A DNA stretch of 64,000 nt from Halocatena marina (GTDB lineage Archaea > Halobacteriota > Halobacteria > Halobacteriales > Haloarculaceae): positions 1,488,001 to 1,552,000 of the forward strand of contig NZ_JALLPK010000001.1 in NCBI RefSeq assembly GCF_023276375.1, given 5' to 3'. Below, piece after piece: positions 8,618-17,626 of the stretch (positions are counted from its first letter, which is position 1; each line of letters starts with the position of its first letter). Below the pieces are notes generated by a model, which saw only the letters and a program-made list of their open reading frames with translations, did not search any database and was not told where the DNA came from. The translations under genes and the position numbers were made by a program.

Positions 8618-11272
8618 TCAATCGTTCGTCGTTGTCTTTTCTACGGGGTTGTTCTTCCCTGCAGGGAGATCTTCACCTACCGCTTGCGTCCAGAGTATCA
8701 GTAACGAAGGCAGAACGAGCACGCTGGCGATGAATGCGTACACAATCGACAGCGCAGTAATGACACCGAACTGTCGTAGTCCTGGAAGGAACGTGAACGC
8801 CAGCACACCGAAACCACTGGCGGTCGTGACTGCACTACTCAAAAGTGCCCCGCCAGTCCCTTCGACGGTTTTTGTGAGTGCCTCCCACGGGGTACTGTGC
8901 TGCGTCAGTTCGTGACTGTATCGTTCAGTGATGTGGATAGCGTAATCGATTCCGAGTCCGATCGAAATGCTCCCGATGACAGCAGTTGTGAAGCTGAATG
9001 GGATATCGAGTAGATACATCGTTCCAACGATCCAACTCACGCTGAGAAGGGTCGGAATTAATGTCAATCCACCGAGTGTCGCTCGTCTTCCCGATAATCG
9101 AAACGCAACCAGAAGCAAGAGGAAGACGAGACCAATGGTCAAGGCGAGACTCTCGGTCACCGTCGCCGTAACCCGCTCCATCAATTCTTTGTCTACGACT
9201 GGCCCGCCGGTCACGGTGACTGTGACACCATCGTGTTCTGCGGCCGTGGCAATTGTTTTCGTTTCCGAAGCAACATGGCTTGGTGCGTGTGTGCCACCGA
9301 CTGAGATACTCATCCGGATAGCCTTGTATTCTCCATCGTCACGGTAAAGCAACTGGCTTGCTTGATCGGGTGCCGCTCCGAACAGCGAGTCGTAAACTGC
9401 AGTGATGTTCCGGTCGGGGACGCCATCGTTGTCGATGTCGGCTGCACGTAGAGTTTTGTTAACAGTTTTATTTCGGTGTGCAACTTGATGAGCCAGCGAT
9501 AGTGGCGTGTGTACGGCAGGTTCTCCACCCGGTCCGACGTACGTTGTCTCCGATTGGGTGGCCTTCTCTCTAGTTTTGTTCAGTTGTTTGAGCGTCTTGG
9601 GTGTGGTCACTGCCCCCTCTATGAGGACGGTGGTCTGTTTCTCCGGTGACTGAAAGTTCGATTGGATGTAATGGAGGTTCTCTTTGACCGTGTAGTTCGA
9701 AGGTGCGAGCGAATCCGGAAGCGATTCAGTCCACTCTGGTGGATCATCAGCAATGAACTGCTCTTCGGAGAACGAACTGCCAACCTGTGTTCCCGCGTAC
9801 GCACTTCCAGCACTCACCAGTACAATAGTAAGCAGCACAACGAGAGGTGCGCGGCGTGCAGCCCGGACACCGAGCATCAAGAGCCAATTCAGCCGACTCT
9901 TGTCCGTACCAATAGCGCGCTTTTCTCGGTCGAATCCGAACCGTTCGAGCAGACTATCCAGTTCGATCTTCAGTGCCGGAATGAATGCCCCGAAGATCAC
10001 CAGCGCCGAGACGATCCCGACTGCGCTTACGATACCGAAATTTTGGACTGCTGGGAGGCTGCTTGTGACGTTTGTCAGGAATCCAATTGCAGTGGTCGCA
10101 GTCACCAGTGCCAATGCGACACCGACTTTGCTCACCGAATGACGCATGGCATCCCGAATACTCCGATTGTCCTCTGCTTGTTCCTCCCGGTACCGCATTA
10201 CGACGTGAATACTGTAGTCGATCGAGAGTCCGATGAGAAGCACAGGGACTGCTATCATCATCTGATTGAACGTCATCCCTGCCCAGCCCATGAAACCGAA
10301 TGTCCACAGCAGGACGAGGAAGATGCCGAAGAAGCCCAGCGTGATGTCCAAGAGATCGCGGTACGCAAAGAGGAGAGTGCCGAGAACAAACAACAATGTC
10401 AGTGGTCCAATAATAGCGAAGCTATCTGCCATCGAATTCGTCTCTTCGATCGTCATATATCCGTGGCCAAAGATAGCATGATCATGGGCGCTGTCCCGGG
10501 ATTCAGCAAGATCACGCACAGCCACCTGCGCGTCGGTGGTGCGGTCCGTCAGCGTTGCACCACTCGTCGTATCCACCGCTGTACGTTGGTTGATCACCAT
10601 CATTCGCGCGTCTGCGGTGTCCGTTCCCGGTTCGTAGTGTTTCGAGAGCAACTGGAGACCGACTTCTCCAAGCGGACTCGTCGTGTCTTCGCTGAAGAGA
10701 TTGGTGACCAACCGATCGATTTCGGTGGCGTTCATCGATTCCAGCTGTTTGATCTGCTCGTCGATCGGAGGTGTCGAGGCTTCTTGGGATGATCTGGTTG
10801 CGTTTGCTGACTCAGGACGATCTGTGTCCGCTGTCTGTGTATGTCCGCGCGGAATTTTCCCCCTCTGACGGTCCGTCTGTTGGTCCTGAAGGACGGCAGC
10901 CTGCCCAACGATGCTTGCGACACTCGTGATCGGAGTTTCATCGACGAGGGTTCGGTTGACTGTCTGATTTTCTCGAAGCGACTGCTGGTAGCTGAGAGAC
11001 CGAATAAGCGATGACTTCGAGAGAACATCTCCAGTCTCGTTCCGTGTGACGACGAGCACCTGCGTCGTCCGATTTCTATCACCGCCAAAGTGCTGTTGTA
11101 CGTATCCATTCTTTTCGATCACTGTCGACTGTCCCTCGACAGACTCGAACGATGTTGACTCCTCGACGTGAACGCTCCCTGCACCGATGATGAGAGTCGC
11201 CACGAACAGCACAGTGATGACACTGCGGCTGTGATCAGTGATGAATCTGGCGAGTCGTTTACTCCAATCCAT
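8618..11272 (-). CDS. MMPL/RND-superfamily membrane transporter
   Basis: About 884 residues. ATG 11272 is preferred over ATG 11284 because GGAGG at 11278-11282 stands five bases before it. The protein is an internal duplication typical of archaeal RND/MMPL permeases: each half has one N-terminal helix, a large extracytoplasmic loop of about 200-250 residues, then five helices. Each half carries the conserved helix-4 signature (IGLSIDYSIHVVMRY in the first, LGIDYAIHITERY in the second) with the Asp expected for proton coupling. Bacterial relatives such as HpnN and MmpL move hopanoids and other large lipids. It sits between the cyclase-like gene (gap 145 bases) and the polyprenyl synthase (gap 9 bases), so export or membrane sorting of an isoprenoid is the natural guess. 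Confidence 0.9.
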   Translation of the reverse strand: MDWSKRLARFITDHSRSVITVLFVATLIIGAGSVHVEESTSFESVEGQSTVIEKNGYVQQHFGGDRNRTTQVLVVTRNETGDVLSKSSLIRSLSYQQSLRENQTVNRTLVDETPITSVASIVGQAAVLQDQQTDRQRGKIPRGHTQTADTDRPESANATRSSQEASTPPIDEQIKQLESMNATEIDRLVTNLFSEDTTSPLGEVGLQLLSKHYEPGTDTADARMMVINQRTAVDTTSGATLTDRTTDAQVAVRDLAESRDSAHDHAIFGHGYMTIEETNSMADSFAIIGPLTLLFVLGTLLFAYRDLLDITLGFFGIFLVLLWTFGFMGWAGMTFNQMMIAVPVLLIGLSIDYSIHVVMRYREEQAEDNRSIRDAMRHSVSKVGVALALVTATTAIGFLTNVTSSLPAVQNFGIVSAVGIVSALVIFGAFIPALKIELDSLLERFGFDREKRAIGTDKSRLNWLLMLGVRAARRAPLVVLLTIVLVSAGSAYAGTQVGSSFSEEQFIADDPPEWTESLPDSLAPSNYTVKENLHYIQSNFQSPEKQTTVLIEGAVTTPKTLKQLNKTREKATQSETTYVGPGGEPAVHTPLSLAHQVAHRNKTVNKTLRAADIDNDGVPDRNITAVYDSLFGAAPDQASQLLYRDDGEYKAIRMSISVGGTHAPSHVASETKTIATAAEHDGVTVTVTGGPVVDKELMERVTATVTESLALTIGLVFLLLLVAFRLSGRRATLGGLTLIPTLLSVSWIVGTMYLLDIPFSFTTAVIGSISIGLGIDYAIHITERYSHELTQHSTPWEALTKTVEGTGGALLSSAVTTASGFGVLAFTFLPGLRQFGVITALSIVYAFIASVLVLPSLLILWTQAVGEDLPAGKNNPVEKTTTND

Positions 11273-11277
11273 CTGTT

Positions 11278-11282
11278 CCTCC
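11278..11282 (-). promoter_or_regulatory. Shine-Dalgarno site deciding the MMPL start
   Basis: GGAGG on the minus strand, five bases before ATG 11272. The upstream ATG at 11284 overlaps this site, so the internal start is the better choice. Confidence 0.6.
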
Positions 11283-11417
11283 ATTCGTACTCGTCTCTTT
11301 TTCGCTCCAGATCATATATTCCACATATTCCGAATATAGCTTATAATACATAAATGTGGTTTGGCGGATACTACCATGAGTCATTTTTATTTTGTTGAAT
11401 ATTTGTTAGTACGATCA

Positions 11418-13496
11418 TTATCTCCAGTAGCGGCGGATGAAGAATCCGCCAAGAAGAGCGACCAGCGATACTATCGGAACGAGTACTTCCAGCACTACTA
11501 CTCTGGACAACAATCCAGATTTAGTTTCATTTGGAGCAGTTGAGATATCCTTCGATTCGGCATACATCGTCAGTGCCAGCAATCCGCTCGTCTGTGTCAA
11601 CACTGGATTCCGATACGTCGGCACGCCGCTTCCTAGTTTGAATGCGGCATGCGGTGTCCACGATCCGTCCGAACGCTGATGATCGAGGATGTAATCGACT
11701 CCTCGACGAACTGCCGGATGATCAGGTGACACTTCCGCTGCTAACAGCGCCTGCACCGCCCACGCCGTCTGTTCAACGGTCGAGGATCCCCAGCGATGAT
11801 AGTCGGAGTCGTCCGGTGTCCAGTGTTCACCCCAACCGCCGTCGGAATTCTGTTTCTCGATGAGGGCCCGAGTGGCTTGCTGCACTTCAGGGCGACTCAT
11901 ATTCACACCAATTTCCTCGAATGCCAGAAGAACAGCCGATGTTCCGTACGCGTAGTCGCTGTACCACGCCGATCCCCACAGACCGTTTGGCTGGTTGTTC
12001 TCGATGAGATATTCGACAGCGTGGCGAACAGATTCGTTATTTTCGACCGTGTATCCGGCCTCACCGACTGCTGTGAGCGCGTGTGCCGAAACAGCGTGCG
12101 CTTCCGGATCGATGAACAATCCCTCGTACGCATCACGGCCAATCTCATCGATTGCCCGTTGGCGCTCACGGTCCGAGAGCGGCGCAAAGTCCGTCATGTA
12201 CGCGCCCCAACTCCCATCGCTGTTTTGCACCGCGAAGAGAAACTGCACTGAGCGATTCGTGAGCCGGTCGTCGTAGACGTTGAGCGCATCGATTGCCAAC
12301 GCTGTGTCGTCCCAATCACTGTACGTTGTTGGAACTAATCCCCAGCCGGCCCCGTGATGTGTTCTGAACAGTATTGCTGGTGCTGGATTCGATCCATTCG
12401 GAGCGGTGGTTCGAACATCAAGAAGCCATTGGGCGGCGCGACGGAGTGTCTCGTTGTCTTTCGACACCCCAGTTCGGTGGAGCGTCCGATGTGCGTCTGC
12501 CGTATCTGTGACCGACATGGCAAACGGCGGCAGTCGTCCGTTGTCGCGTTGCATTCGCTGGAGTGCGTCGAGTCCCTTCTCAACGGTTCGGTTTTCCGTG
12601 GTGTAGTTTTGTACCGCTAACGCGGTGAGTGCTCGGACGCCTCCTTGTGTCACTTCCCAGTTTCCGTCGTGCCCCTGCCGACCGAGAATGATCTGTTCTG
12701 CGAGTTTGCGCCGATCGTTAGCTGCCTCGGTCTCGTTGTTGTTGATCTCCGCCATGAAGATACTCGTCGTCATCGATCCGAGAACAGCGTAGGTGACGAT
12801 GAAGCGCTTATCGGGGTCAAAGCCATCCTCGAACGCTGGAGTCATATTTGCGATGTTTTCTGCGCCGCCATTGACCGACTCGGTATCGAACAGCTCCGAG
12901 CGGTCGTACCGATCGCTCAGTTTGAGATAGTACAGTCGTGTGAGAAACGACGCATTCAGGAATGTCTCTCCTTCGAACGGGTGTAGCGTCATGTTCTCGT
13001 CCTCAATTTCGCGTTTGATGTCGGAGATAACCTCCTGATGCGCTCCAGAAAACGCTTGCCGGAGGAGGAGTAAGGCTGCGTAGTTTGCCGTCGTGTCGTT
13101 CCATCCACCGTTAGAAGAGCGTTGTGACAGCGCGTACGACAGTGCCTTTCGCTGGCTCTGCTCGGATCCGTTGATCAGTTCGAGCATGAGCGCGTAGTTG
13201 AGCGTGATTCGAACAGACCGCGGTGCCGTCTCATTTCGATACGAAAGATTAGCAAACCAATGGTCGTTGGATGCCTGACTCAGAAGGTGAGCTCGAGAGT
13301 CATTGACTGCTGTTTGAATCCGGTTCTCGCTCACGTTCATTCCTGCTGTCGTGCGGGTAGTGTCTTCAGAGCTATCCTCAGAAGACAGTACCGACGACTG
13401 CGTGACATCATCGGAACAGACGCCACAGCCGGCCGCACCCGCAATAACACTGGCTACCAACAGCGTAGCAACGAGGATGTGACCAACGCTGTTCAC
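11418..13496 (-). CDS. Exported squalene/hopene-cyclase-like (class II terpene cyclase fold) protein
   Basis: 692 residues from a GTG at 13496 that overlaps the upstream permease stop as GTGA. Residues 1-24 form a signal peptide ending in a lipobox-like AAGC. Residues about 666-687 are a C-terminal membrane helix followed by RRYWR. Between them is an alpha-toroid protein with repeated QW-type motifs (QNSDGSWG 424-431, QNSDGGWGE 549-557, QRSDGSW 607-613). GWGLVPTTYSDWDDTALAI contains the DxDD general-acid motif with all three Asp (394, 396, 397), close to its place in squalene-hopene cyclases. WGSAWYSDYAYGTSAVL and STVEQTAWAVQAL also match conserved cyclase segments. Known cyclases lack a cleaved signal and act at the cytosolic face, so this topology is odd. 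It may cyclise or bind an isoprenoid outside the membrane. Activity is inference. Confidence 0.8.
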   Translation of the reverse strand: MNSVGHILVATLLVASVIAGAAGCGVCSDDVTQSSVLSSEDSSEDTTRTTAGMNVSENRIQTAVNDSRAHLLSQASNDHWFANLSYRNETAPRSVRITLNYALMLELINGSEQSQRKALSYALSQRSSNGGWNDTTANYAALLLLRQAFSGAHQEVISDIKREIEDENMTLHPFEGETFLNASFLTRLYYLKLSDRYDRSELFDTESVNGGAENIANMTPAFEDGFDPDKRFIVTYAVLGSMTTSIFMAEINNNETEAANDRRKLAEQIILGRQGHDGNWEVTQGGVRALTALAVQNYTTENRTVEKGLDALQRMQRDNGRLPPFAMSVTDTADAHRTLHRTGVSKDNETLRRAAQWLLDVRTTAPNGSNPAPAILFRTHHGAGWGLVPTTYSDWDDTALAIDALNVYDDRLTNRSVQFLFAVQNSDGSWGAYMTDFAPLSDRERQRAIDEIGRDAYEGLFIDPEAHAVSAHALTAVGEAGYTVENNESVRHAVEYLIENNQPNGLWGSAWYSDYAYGTSAVLLAFEEIGVNMSRPEVQQATRALIEKQNSDGGWGEHWTPDDSDYHRWGSSTVEQTAWAVQALLAAEVSPDHPAVRRGVDYILDHQRSDGSWTPHAAFKLGSGVPTYRNPVLTQTSGLLALTMYAESKDISTAPNETKSGLLSRVVVLEVLVPIVSLVALLGGFFIRRYWR

Positions 13497-14251
13497 GTGT
13501 GGATCACCCCCGCACGATGGAAGGTTGTGCCCGCTAGCAGTCCAGCGAGTCCGAGAACAACTACTGCTAACTCCACATTCAGCAGTCGTGCACCACCGCC
13601 GAACGCGGCATCCAAGATGACCTGCATAGCGTGGTAGCTCGGGAGGACCGTCATCCACGTCGGCGGATCGCCCCGAATGAACGTGGGGTTCTGGAATACC
13701 GCGATGTCGAGCATGGGGACGAACAACATCACATAGAGTCCAGCGAGACGGTCGACCGTCTGGCCGACGGCCAGACCAACGAAACCGTACGTCACTGCAA
13801 GGACAATCACACCGAAGACGAACTGCCCGAGGTGATTCGGCCAGACGCTGAACAGCAGTACTCCCGTTCCAAACGCGGTAGCAACGACCGAAACCAAGAG
13901 CAACAAGCCAATACGGGACACAACGAGATTCGTCGAGCCAAATCCTGTGCGAACGAGCCGACGATCGGCATCTCGACTCCGAAACATTGTAAACAATCCG
14001 ACGATACCGGTGATGAAAACACTCGCTGCTGCAGTCATCACGACCCCGTTTATCTGTCCCATGGGTCGCATCAGTTCCAGTGTCAACATCCCGACCGAGA
14101 CGCGAACGGGAAGATCGACAGACGGTGTCATTTGACTTATCAGACCAACGTACATCACGGGTAGGTACACGAGGAGCACTAGGAAGAGGCGGTCACGGGC
14201 GTACTGACGGAATCGAAGGCCGAGTGCTGTTTGGATGCGGTCGATGTTCAT
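13493..14251 (-). CDS. ABC-2 type permease (second of pair)
   Basis: 252 residues with six predicted membrane helices: one near the N-terminus (residues 22-42), then a block of helices after residue 60. It is a paralogue of the preceding gene: both share FxTGxxGLF, a DADRRLVRTGF or QADRRLVRTGF loop and similar length. ABC-2 permeases of this size act as hetero- or homodimers with a separate ATPase to export lipids, polysaccharides or small molecules. The start ATG overlaps the stop of the first permease by four bases, and its own stop overlaps the GTG start of the cyclase-like gene by four bases. The three are therefore very probably one transcript. Confidence 0.85.
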   Translation of the reverse strand: MNIDRIQTALGLRFRQYARDRLFLVLLVYLPVMYVGLISQMTPSVDLPVRVSVGMLTLELMRPMGQINGVVMTAAASVFITGIVGLFTMFRSRDADRRLVRTGFGSTNLVVSRIGLLLLVSVVATAFGTGVLLFSVWPNHLGQFVFGVIVLAVTYGFVGLAVGQTVDRLAGLYVMLFVPMLDIAVFQNPTFIRGDPPTWMTVLPSYHAMQVILDAAFGGGARLLNVELAVVVLGLAGLLAGTTFHRAGVIHT

Positions 14252-14979
14252 GCTAGCCCCTCAACGCGCATTGTTTGTCTGAACACGAGTACTACGAGTG
14301 TTACAAGCACCCCGCCGTAGACGAGCCCCCCAACGACGTTTTCGACCGCAACAGCTCCGTCGAGGGCCGCAGATTCAAAGAGAGTCTGCGGGTAATGGAG
14401 CGGGAACAGTGTCTTGACAGCGATCGTATTTTTGAGCCCGACGCCGAGGAATCCGTCGATATCGGCGATAAACACGAGGACAAGTGATCCGGTCAACTCG
14501 TCTGGTACGACTGCGCCCACGAGCACACCGAGTAGTCCGTAGGTGATACCAGCAAGAGCCAACGAGACGAACGCAATGACGGGCGCATTCGGCGAAAGGG
14601 AGCGGTACAAGACCACAAAGCTCACTGTTGCAACAAGTAGTCCGAATCCAGCAACGGTCGCCAGACGCGTAGCAAGAAGCATACCGGGCGAAAATCCAGT
14701 CCGAACCAATCGCCGGTCGGCCTGCTGTGCACTAACGATTTGAAACAGTCCGAGGAGACCGGTGATGAACGCGGTGCTGAAGAGAGCGCCGAGCATCCGA
14801 CCCTGATCCGCAGGCACAACCTCCATGAACGGTAGATCCGGCACAACTCCCATTGCACGCCCAAAACCTTCGATCATTACGATCGGGAGAGCGACGAGTA
14901 ACGCGATGTTCACCCGTGCACGAAAGAACGCTCGACCGTGGGACCGGACGCCGGTAACGAACTTATTCGTCACGGTCAT
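14248..14979 (-). CDS. ABC-2 type permease (first of pair)
   Basis: About 243 residues from ATG 14979, with GGAGG two bases upstream. A longer frame from 15015 would overlap the ATPase gene by 53 bases and does not match the paralogue's N-terminus. Six predicted helices. A QADRRLVRTGFSPGML loop corresponds to the loop in the next permease. It pairs with the ATPase upstream (17-base overlap) and the second permease downstream (4-base overlap). Together the three form a complete ABC-2 exporter, with no binding protein. The substrate is unknown. The neighbouring isoprenoid genes suggest a lipid. Confidence 0.85.
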   Translation of the reverse strand: MTVTNKFVTGVRSHGRAFFRARVNIALLVALPIVMIEGFGRAMGVVPDLPFMEVVPADQGRMLGALFSTAFITGLLGLFQIVSAQQADRRLVRTGFSPGMLLATRLATVAGFGLLVATVSFVVLYRSLSPNAPVIAFVSLALAGITYGLLGVLVGAVVPDELTGSLVLVFIADIDGFLGVGLKNTIAVKTLFPLHYPQTLFESAALDGAVAVENVVGGLVYGGVLVTLVVLVFRQTMRVEGLA

Positions 14980-15700
14980 TCCTCCGGATGCCCCCGTCTT
15001 CGAGTTTGTACACACAGTCGAATCGATCTCGCTTTCGTAATAGATGTGAGACGATGGCGATTCCGGTCCCAGCTGTCTTTAGTTCGTCTGTCAGCTCCCA
15101 GAACGCGAGGTAGGTTTCCCAGTCGAATCCCGTGTACGGTTCATCGAGTAAGAGAATGTCCGGTTCGTGAACGAGTGAAATCCCGAGATTGGCTTTCTGA
15201 CGGTTCCCTCCGCTCAGATCTTCGATGAGTGTATCCAAATCAGAGACGAAATCGAGTTTCTCGGCAAGCTCGTTCGTTTTGTTCTCGATCACACTGTCAG
15301 CAAGACCGTGTCCTGCGCCGAACAGTTCGAAGGTTTCGCGGATAGTGAGTCGTTCGTAGAGCCGGCTTGATTGTGGACACCAGCCAACGGTGCCATTTCT
15401 CTCGACAGTCCCGGAATCAGCAGCGGCAATACCAGCAAGTATCTTCAACAACGTCGATTTACCGCTTCCGTTTGCTCCTACAATTCCCGTGATCTCACGT
15501 CTACGAAGTTCGATGTCGATCCTTTCTAGTACGGTTGTTGCTGTCGTGAACGGGAATGCACCTCCGTACGACTTAGACAGACGACTGCCTCTGAGAACAA
15601 TAGCAGTATCACCGTCTTCCGAACCTTCATCAAGAGCGTCTCCTGTCTCTTCGTCGTCGAAGGTAGTATCATTCGATTCGTCGGTGGTTCTGGGGCTCAT
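14963..15700 (-). CDS. ABC transporter ATP-binding subunit
   Basis: 245 residues. After an acidic N-terminal extension of about 35 residues come Walker A (GANGSGKSTLLK, about 76-87), the signature LSGGNRQKANLG (about 164-175), Walker B (ILLLDEPYTG) and an H-loop (IVSHLL). The compact single-domain form and the neighbouring permeases mark it as the motor of an ABC-2 exporter. Its ATG overlaps the stop of the deoxyribosyltransferase-like gene by four bases, tying that gene to the transport operon. The Glu/Asp-rich N-terminal tail is a usual halophilic adaptation. Confidence 0.92.
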   Translation of the reverse strand: MSPRTTDESNDTTFDDEETGDALDEGSEDGDTAIVLRGSRLSKSYGGAFPFTTATTVLERIDIELRRREITGIVGANGSGKSTLLKILAGIAAADSGTVERNGTVGWCPQSSRLYERLTIRETFELFGAGHGLADSVIENKTNELAEKLDFVSDLDTLIEDLSGGNRQKANLGISLVHEPDILLLDEPYTGFDWETYLAFWELTDELKTAGTGIAIVSHLLRKRDRFDCVYKLEDGGIRRNDRDE

Positions 15701-16281
15701 CGTTCGCCTTTTTTAGCTCGTTCCCCTCGTTGTTCTGGATCGAACTGTTCGAGGAGTCGATCCAGCGCCGCGTCGAACGTCTCGTAACACTCATCAGCGT
15801 ACTGTTGAATGAACATCGACGGGGATTCACTCACAACGAACGCAGGAATGTCGTTCTCGACGGCGTGGAGCAGCTCAACAGTCGTGCCACAGGAGGGAGA
15901 CGGGAGATACGCCACCATCGCATCACACGATCTGAGGAGTTCGAGATCTCGTTCAACAATGTCCGAGATGACTGATTCCGGTGCGATCTCGGGGACTTTC
16001 TTTGGATCAGCGATGACTTCCTCGACAGAAGTCGCTGCGATGGCGTGACCAACGGCGTGGACGTACGGTTCGTCCGGTAACGCATCGATATTTCGAAGGA
16101 TACTGGACACTCCATCAGTCTCGTCATCAAGTATCCCTTCTACTCGATCGAGTGCACCGGAGTACTGGTCAACCGGAGTGAATCCAGCATCGGAAAGCGA
16201 CGCTCGATACGTTAATCGGTAGTCGACCACATCCGATATCTTGTGGAAATCGATCGGTCCGGCAACGAACACCCTACACAT
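15697..16281 (-). CDS. Nucleoside 2-deoxyribosyltransferase-fold protein
   Basis: 194 residues from ATG 16281, which overlaps the end of the previous gene by eight bases. A longer frame from 16353 would start inside that gene and adds nothing conserved. CRVFVAGPIDF at the N-terminus and DLELLRSCDAMVAYLPSPSC followed by GTTVELLHA are the two halves of the nucleoside 2-deoxyribosyltransferase / LOG-related Rossmann-like fold: a phosphate-loop strand, then the Asp and GTxxE active-site region. Members cleave N-glycosidic bonds of nucleosides or nucleotides, or transfer the sugar. The Glu of GTTVEL would be the nucleophile. In this operon it may act on a nucleotide-linked intermediate or be a signalling enzyme. 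The specific reaction cannot be told. Confidence 0.72.
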   Translation of the reverse strand: MCRVFVAGPIDFHKISDVVDYRLTYRASLSDAGFTPVDQYSGALDRVEGILDDETDGVSSILRNIDALPDEPYVHAVGHAIAATSVEEVIADPKKVPEIAPESVISDIVERDLELLRSCDAMVAYLPSPSCGTTVELLHAVENDIPAFVVSESPSMFIQQYADECYETFDAALDRLLEQFDPEQRGERAKKGER

Positions 16282-17299
16282 TGGATCTAATAGCCCTCGC
16301 AGATGTGTTTGCACTGTCAAACTGTATCGGCACGCCGAGCGTCTCGGACGCATCAGATGCTACGTCTCGGGCGACGAACGCGGCTCCAAGCGCGGTGGAT
16401 TTCCCTTGACATACGTGAACCGGCGCGATTTCCGAGAGTTCGTCCCGCAGTCGACCCTGCATGTCGAACGGTTCTTCAATTCGGCTTAAGCGACCGCTGA
16501 GGACGATTCCATCAAGACCAGACCCCAGATGTTCGGAAAATGGCACCAGCGAGTAGACGTTGTGCAGTGTTGCACAGTAAACCAGTTCCAGCAGTTCCTC
16601 GGGTGGGATACCTTTCACGTCTTCGAACTCGTACCCTGATCGACAGAGGAGCCCCGATTTCATAAATGCATCATGCAGATCCTGTTCACCACGCTGGATC
16701 TGACGAAGACATTCGACATCACCCCATCCGTGAATGAGTCCGATCCAGTGAAACGCCCCACGGAGTGACCCTCTATCTACGTAGCTCGCCATTGCAGACG
16801 AGCTAACGTTTGCGGCGATGAATGTTCCCTCTTGAGCCTGTGGACTGATAATGTGGTTCTCAACGACCTCTTGGGCGTACCGGGCAGTTGCGAACTTGTC
16901 AGCCCCGGTGAGAGGTGAGTAATGACTGAAATATGGATGTATCGTATCCAAACCGTCGTGAATACCGGGAAAGACGGTCGTCGGTATACCCGACTGCTGA
17001 AGTTCGTCATATATGAGGGTTCCAGTGCCAAATTCGTGGCCGAGACCAAGCGTGTCGACGATTCCTCGATTCTCTGTCTGCGTGATATCAATAACGCTGT
17101 CGATATTGTCGCCGTAACTATATCCGTATGATACCATTTCGATATCGTTGAGATCGACGTGTTCCTGTAGTATTTCGAGATAAGACCAGTCGCAGTCTTC
17201 ATCAGGCGAACGATCAACGGTGACAACCTCGCTTGACCCGTCTTCTGAGAGAAGACACGTCTTTACACCTGTCGTCGAATGGTCGATGCCTACGAACAT
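16274..17299 (-). CDS. ASKHA-superfamily ATPase resembling methanogenesis marker 12 / DUF1464
   Basis: 341 residues from ATG 17299 (a TTG directly before it is less likely). The protein opens MFVGIDHSTTGVKTCLL, the PHOSPHATE 1 loop of sugar kinase/Hsp70/actin-fold ATPases. It carries IVLSGRLSRIEEP (PHOSPHATE 2/adenosine region) and ALGAAFVARDV near its end, as in Kae1/HypF- and BcrAD-like families. The GIDHxTT opening and the HGWGDVECLRQIQRGE region remind me of the methanogenesis marker 12 family, which would be unexpected in a haloarchaeon. The function of that family is not established. It is the first gene of the leftward operon, and the long AT-rich spacer upstream would hold the operon promoter. 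The sub-family assignment is moderate. Confidence 0.65.
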   Translation of the reverse strand: MFVGIDHSTTGVKTCLLSEDGSSEVVTVDRSPDEDCDWSYLEILQEHVDLNDIEMVSYGYSYGDNIDSVIDITQTENRGIVDTLGLGHEFGTGTLIYDELQQSGIPTTVFPGIHDGLDTIHPYFSHYSPLTGADKFATARYAQEVVENHIISPQAQEGTFIAANVSSSAMASYVDRGSLRGAFHWIGLIHGWGDVECLRQIQRGEQDLHDAFMKSGLLCRSGYEFEDVKGIPPEELLELVYCATLHNVYSLVPFSEHLGSGLDGIVLSGRLSRIEEPFDMQGRLRDELSEIAPVHVCQGKSTALGAAFVARDVASDASETLGVPIQFDSANTSARAIRSNV

Positions 17300-17626
17300 C
17301 AATCCAATAATTACGGAACTCAGTAATATTACTTTCGCTACAAATCACTAAATAACTATTATCTAGAATTGTAATTAAATAGAATAAATAGATATTATGG
17401 TTTATCAGATAATAATTGATAACAATTCCGCGCACCGATAGCAGAGTAATGCAACGGTCTGATAAACTGCGATCGGAGCATTGATACGGCATCTTACGTT
17501 CGACACAACCACCGTTTACGTGCTGGGTGGAATATCATCCCAAACAAGACATAAAGCACTCTACAGTCCGGATAAGATCCCGAATAAGCATTCGCAGTTA
17601 TGCTCGAACTGATTTTTCTTCGCTGA
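17300..17626. other. AT-rich spacer before the isoprenoid/transport operon
   Basis: About 325 bases between the amidohydrolase stop and the ASKHA gene start. The 17310-17420 part is strongly AT-rich with several TATA-like runs on the minus strand, so it is the likely promoter region of the leftward operon. No gene seen. Confidence 0.5.

Noticed and set aside
9662..10792. A 376-codon open frame on the plus strand opposite the MMPL gene
   Set aside because: It is antisense to a clearly conserved MMPL/RND protein, is rich in Cys, His and Arg, and shows no domain. It is a shadow frame.
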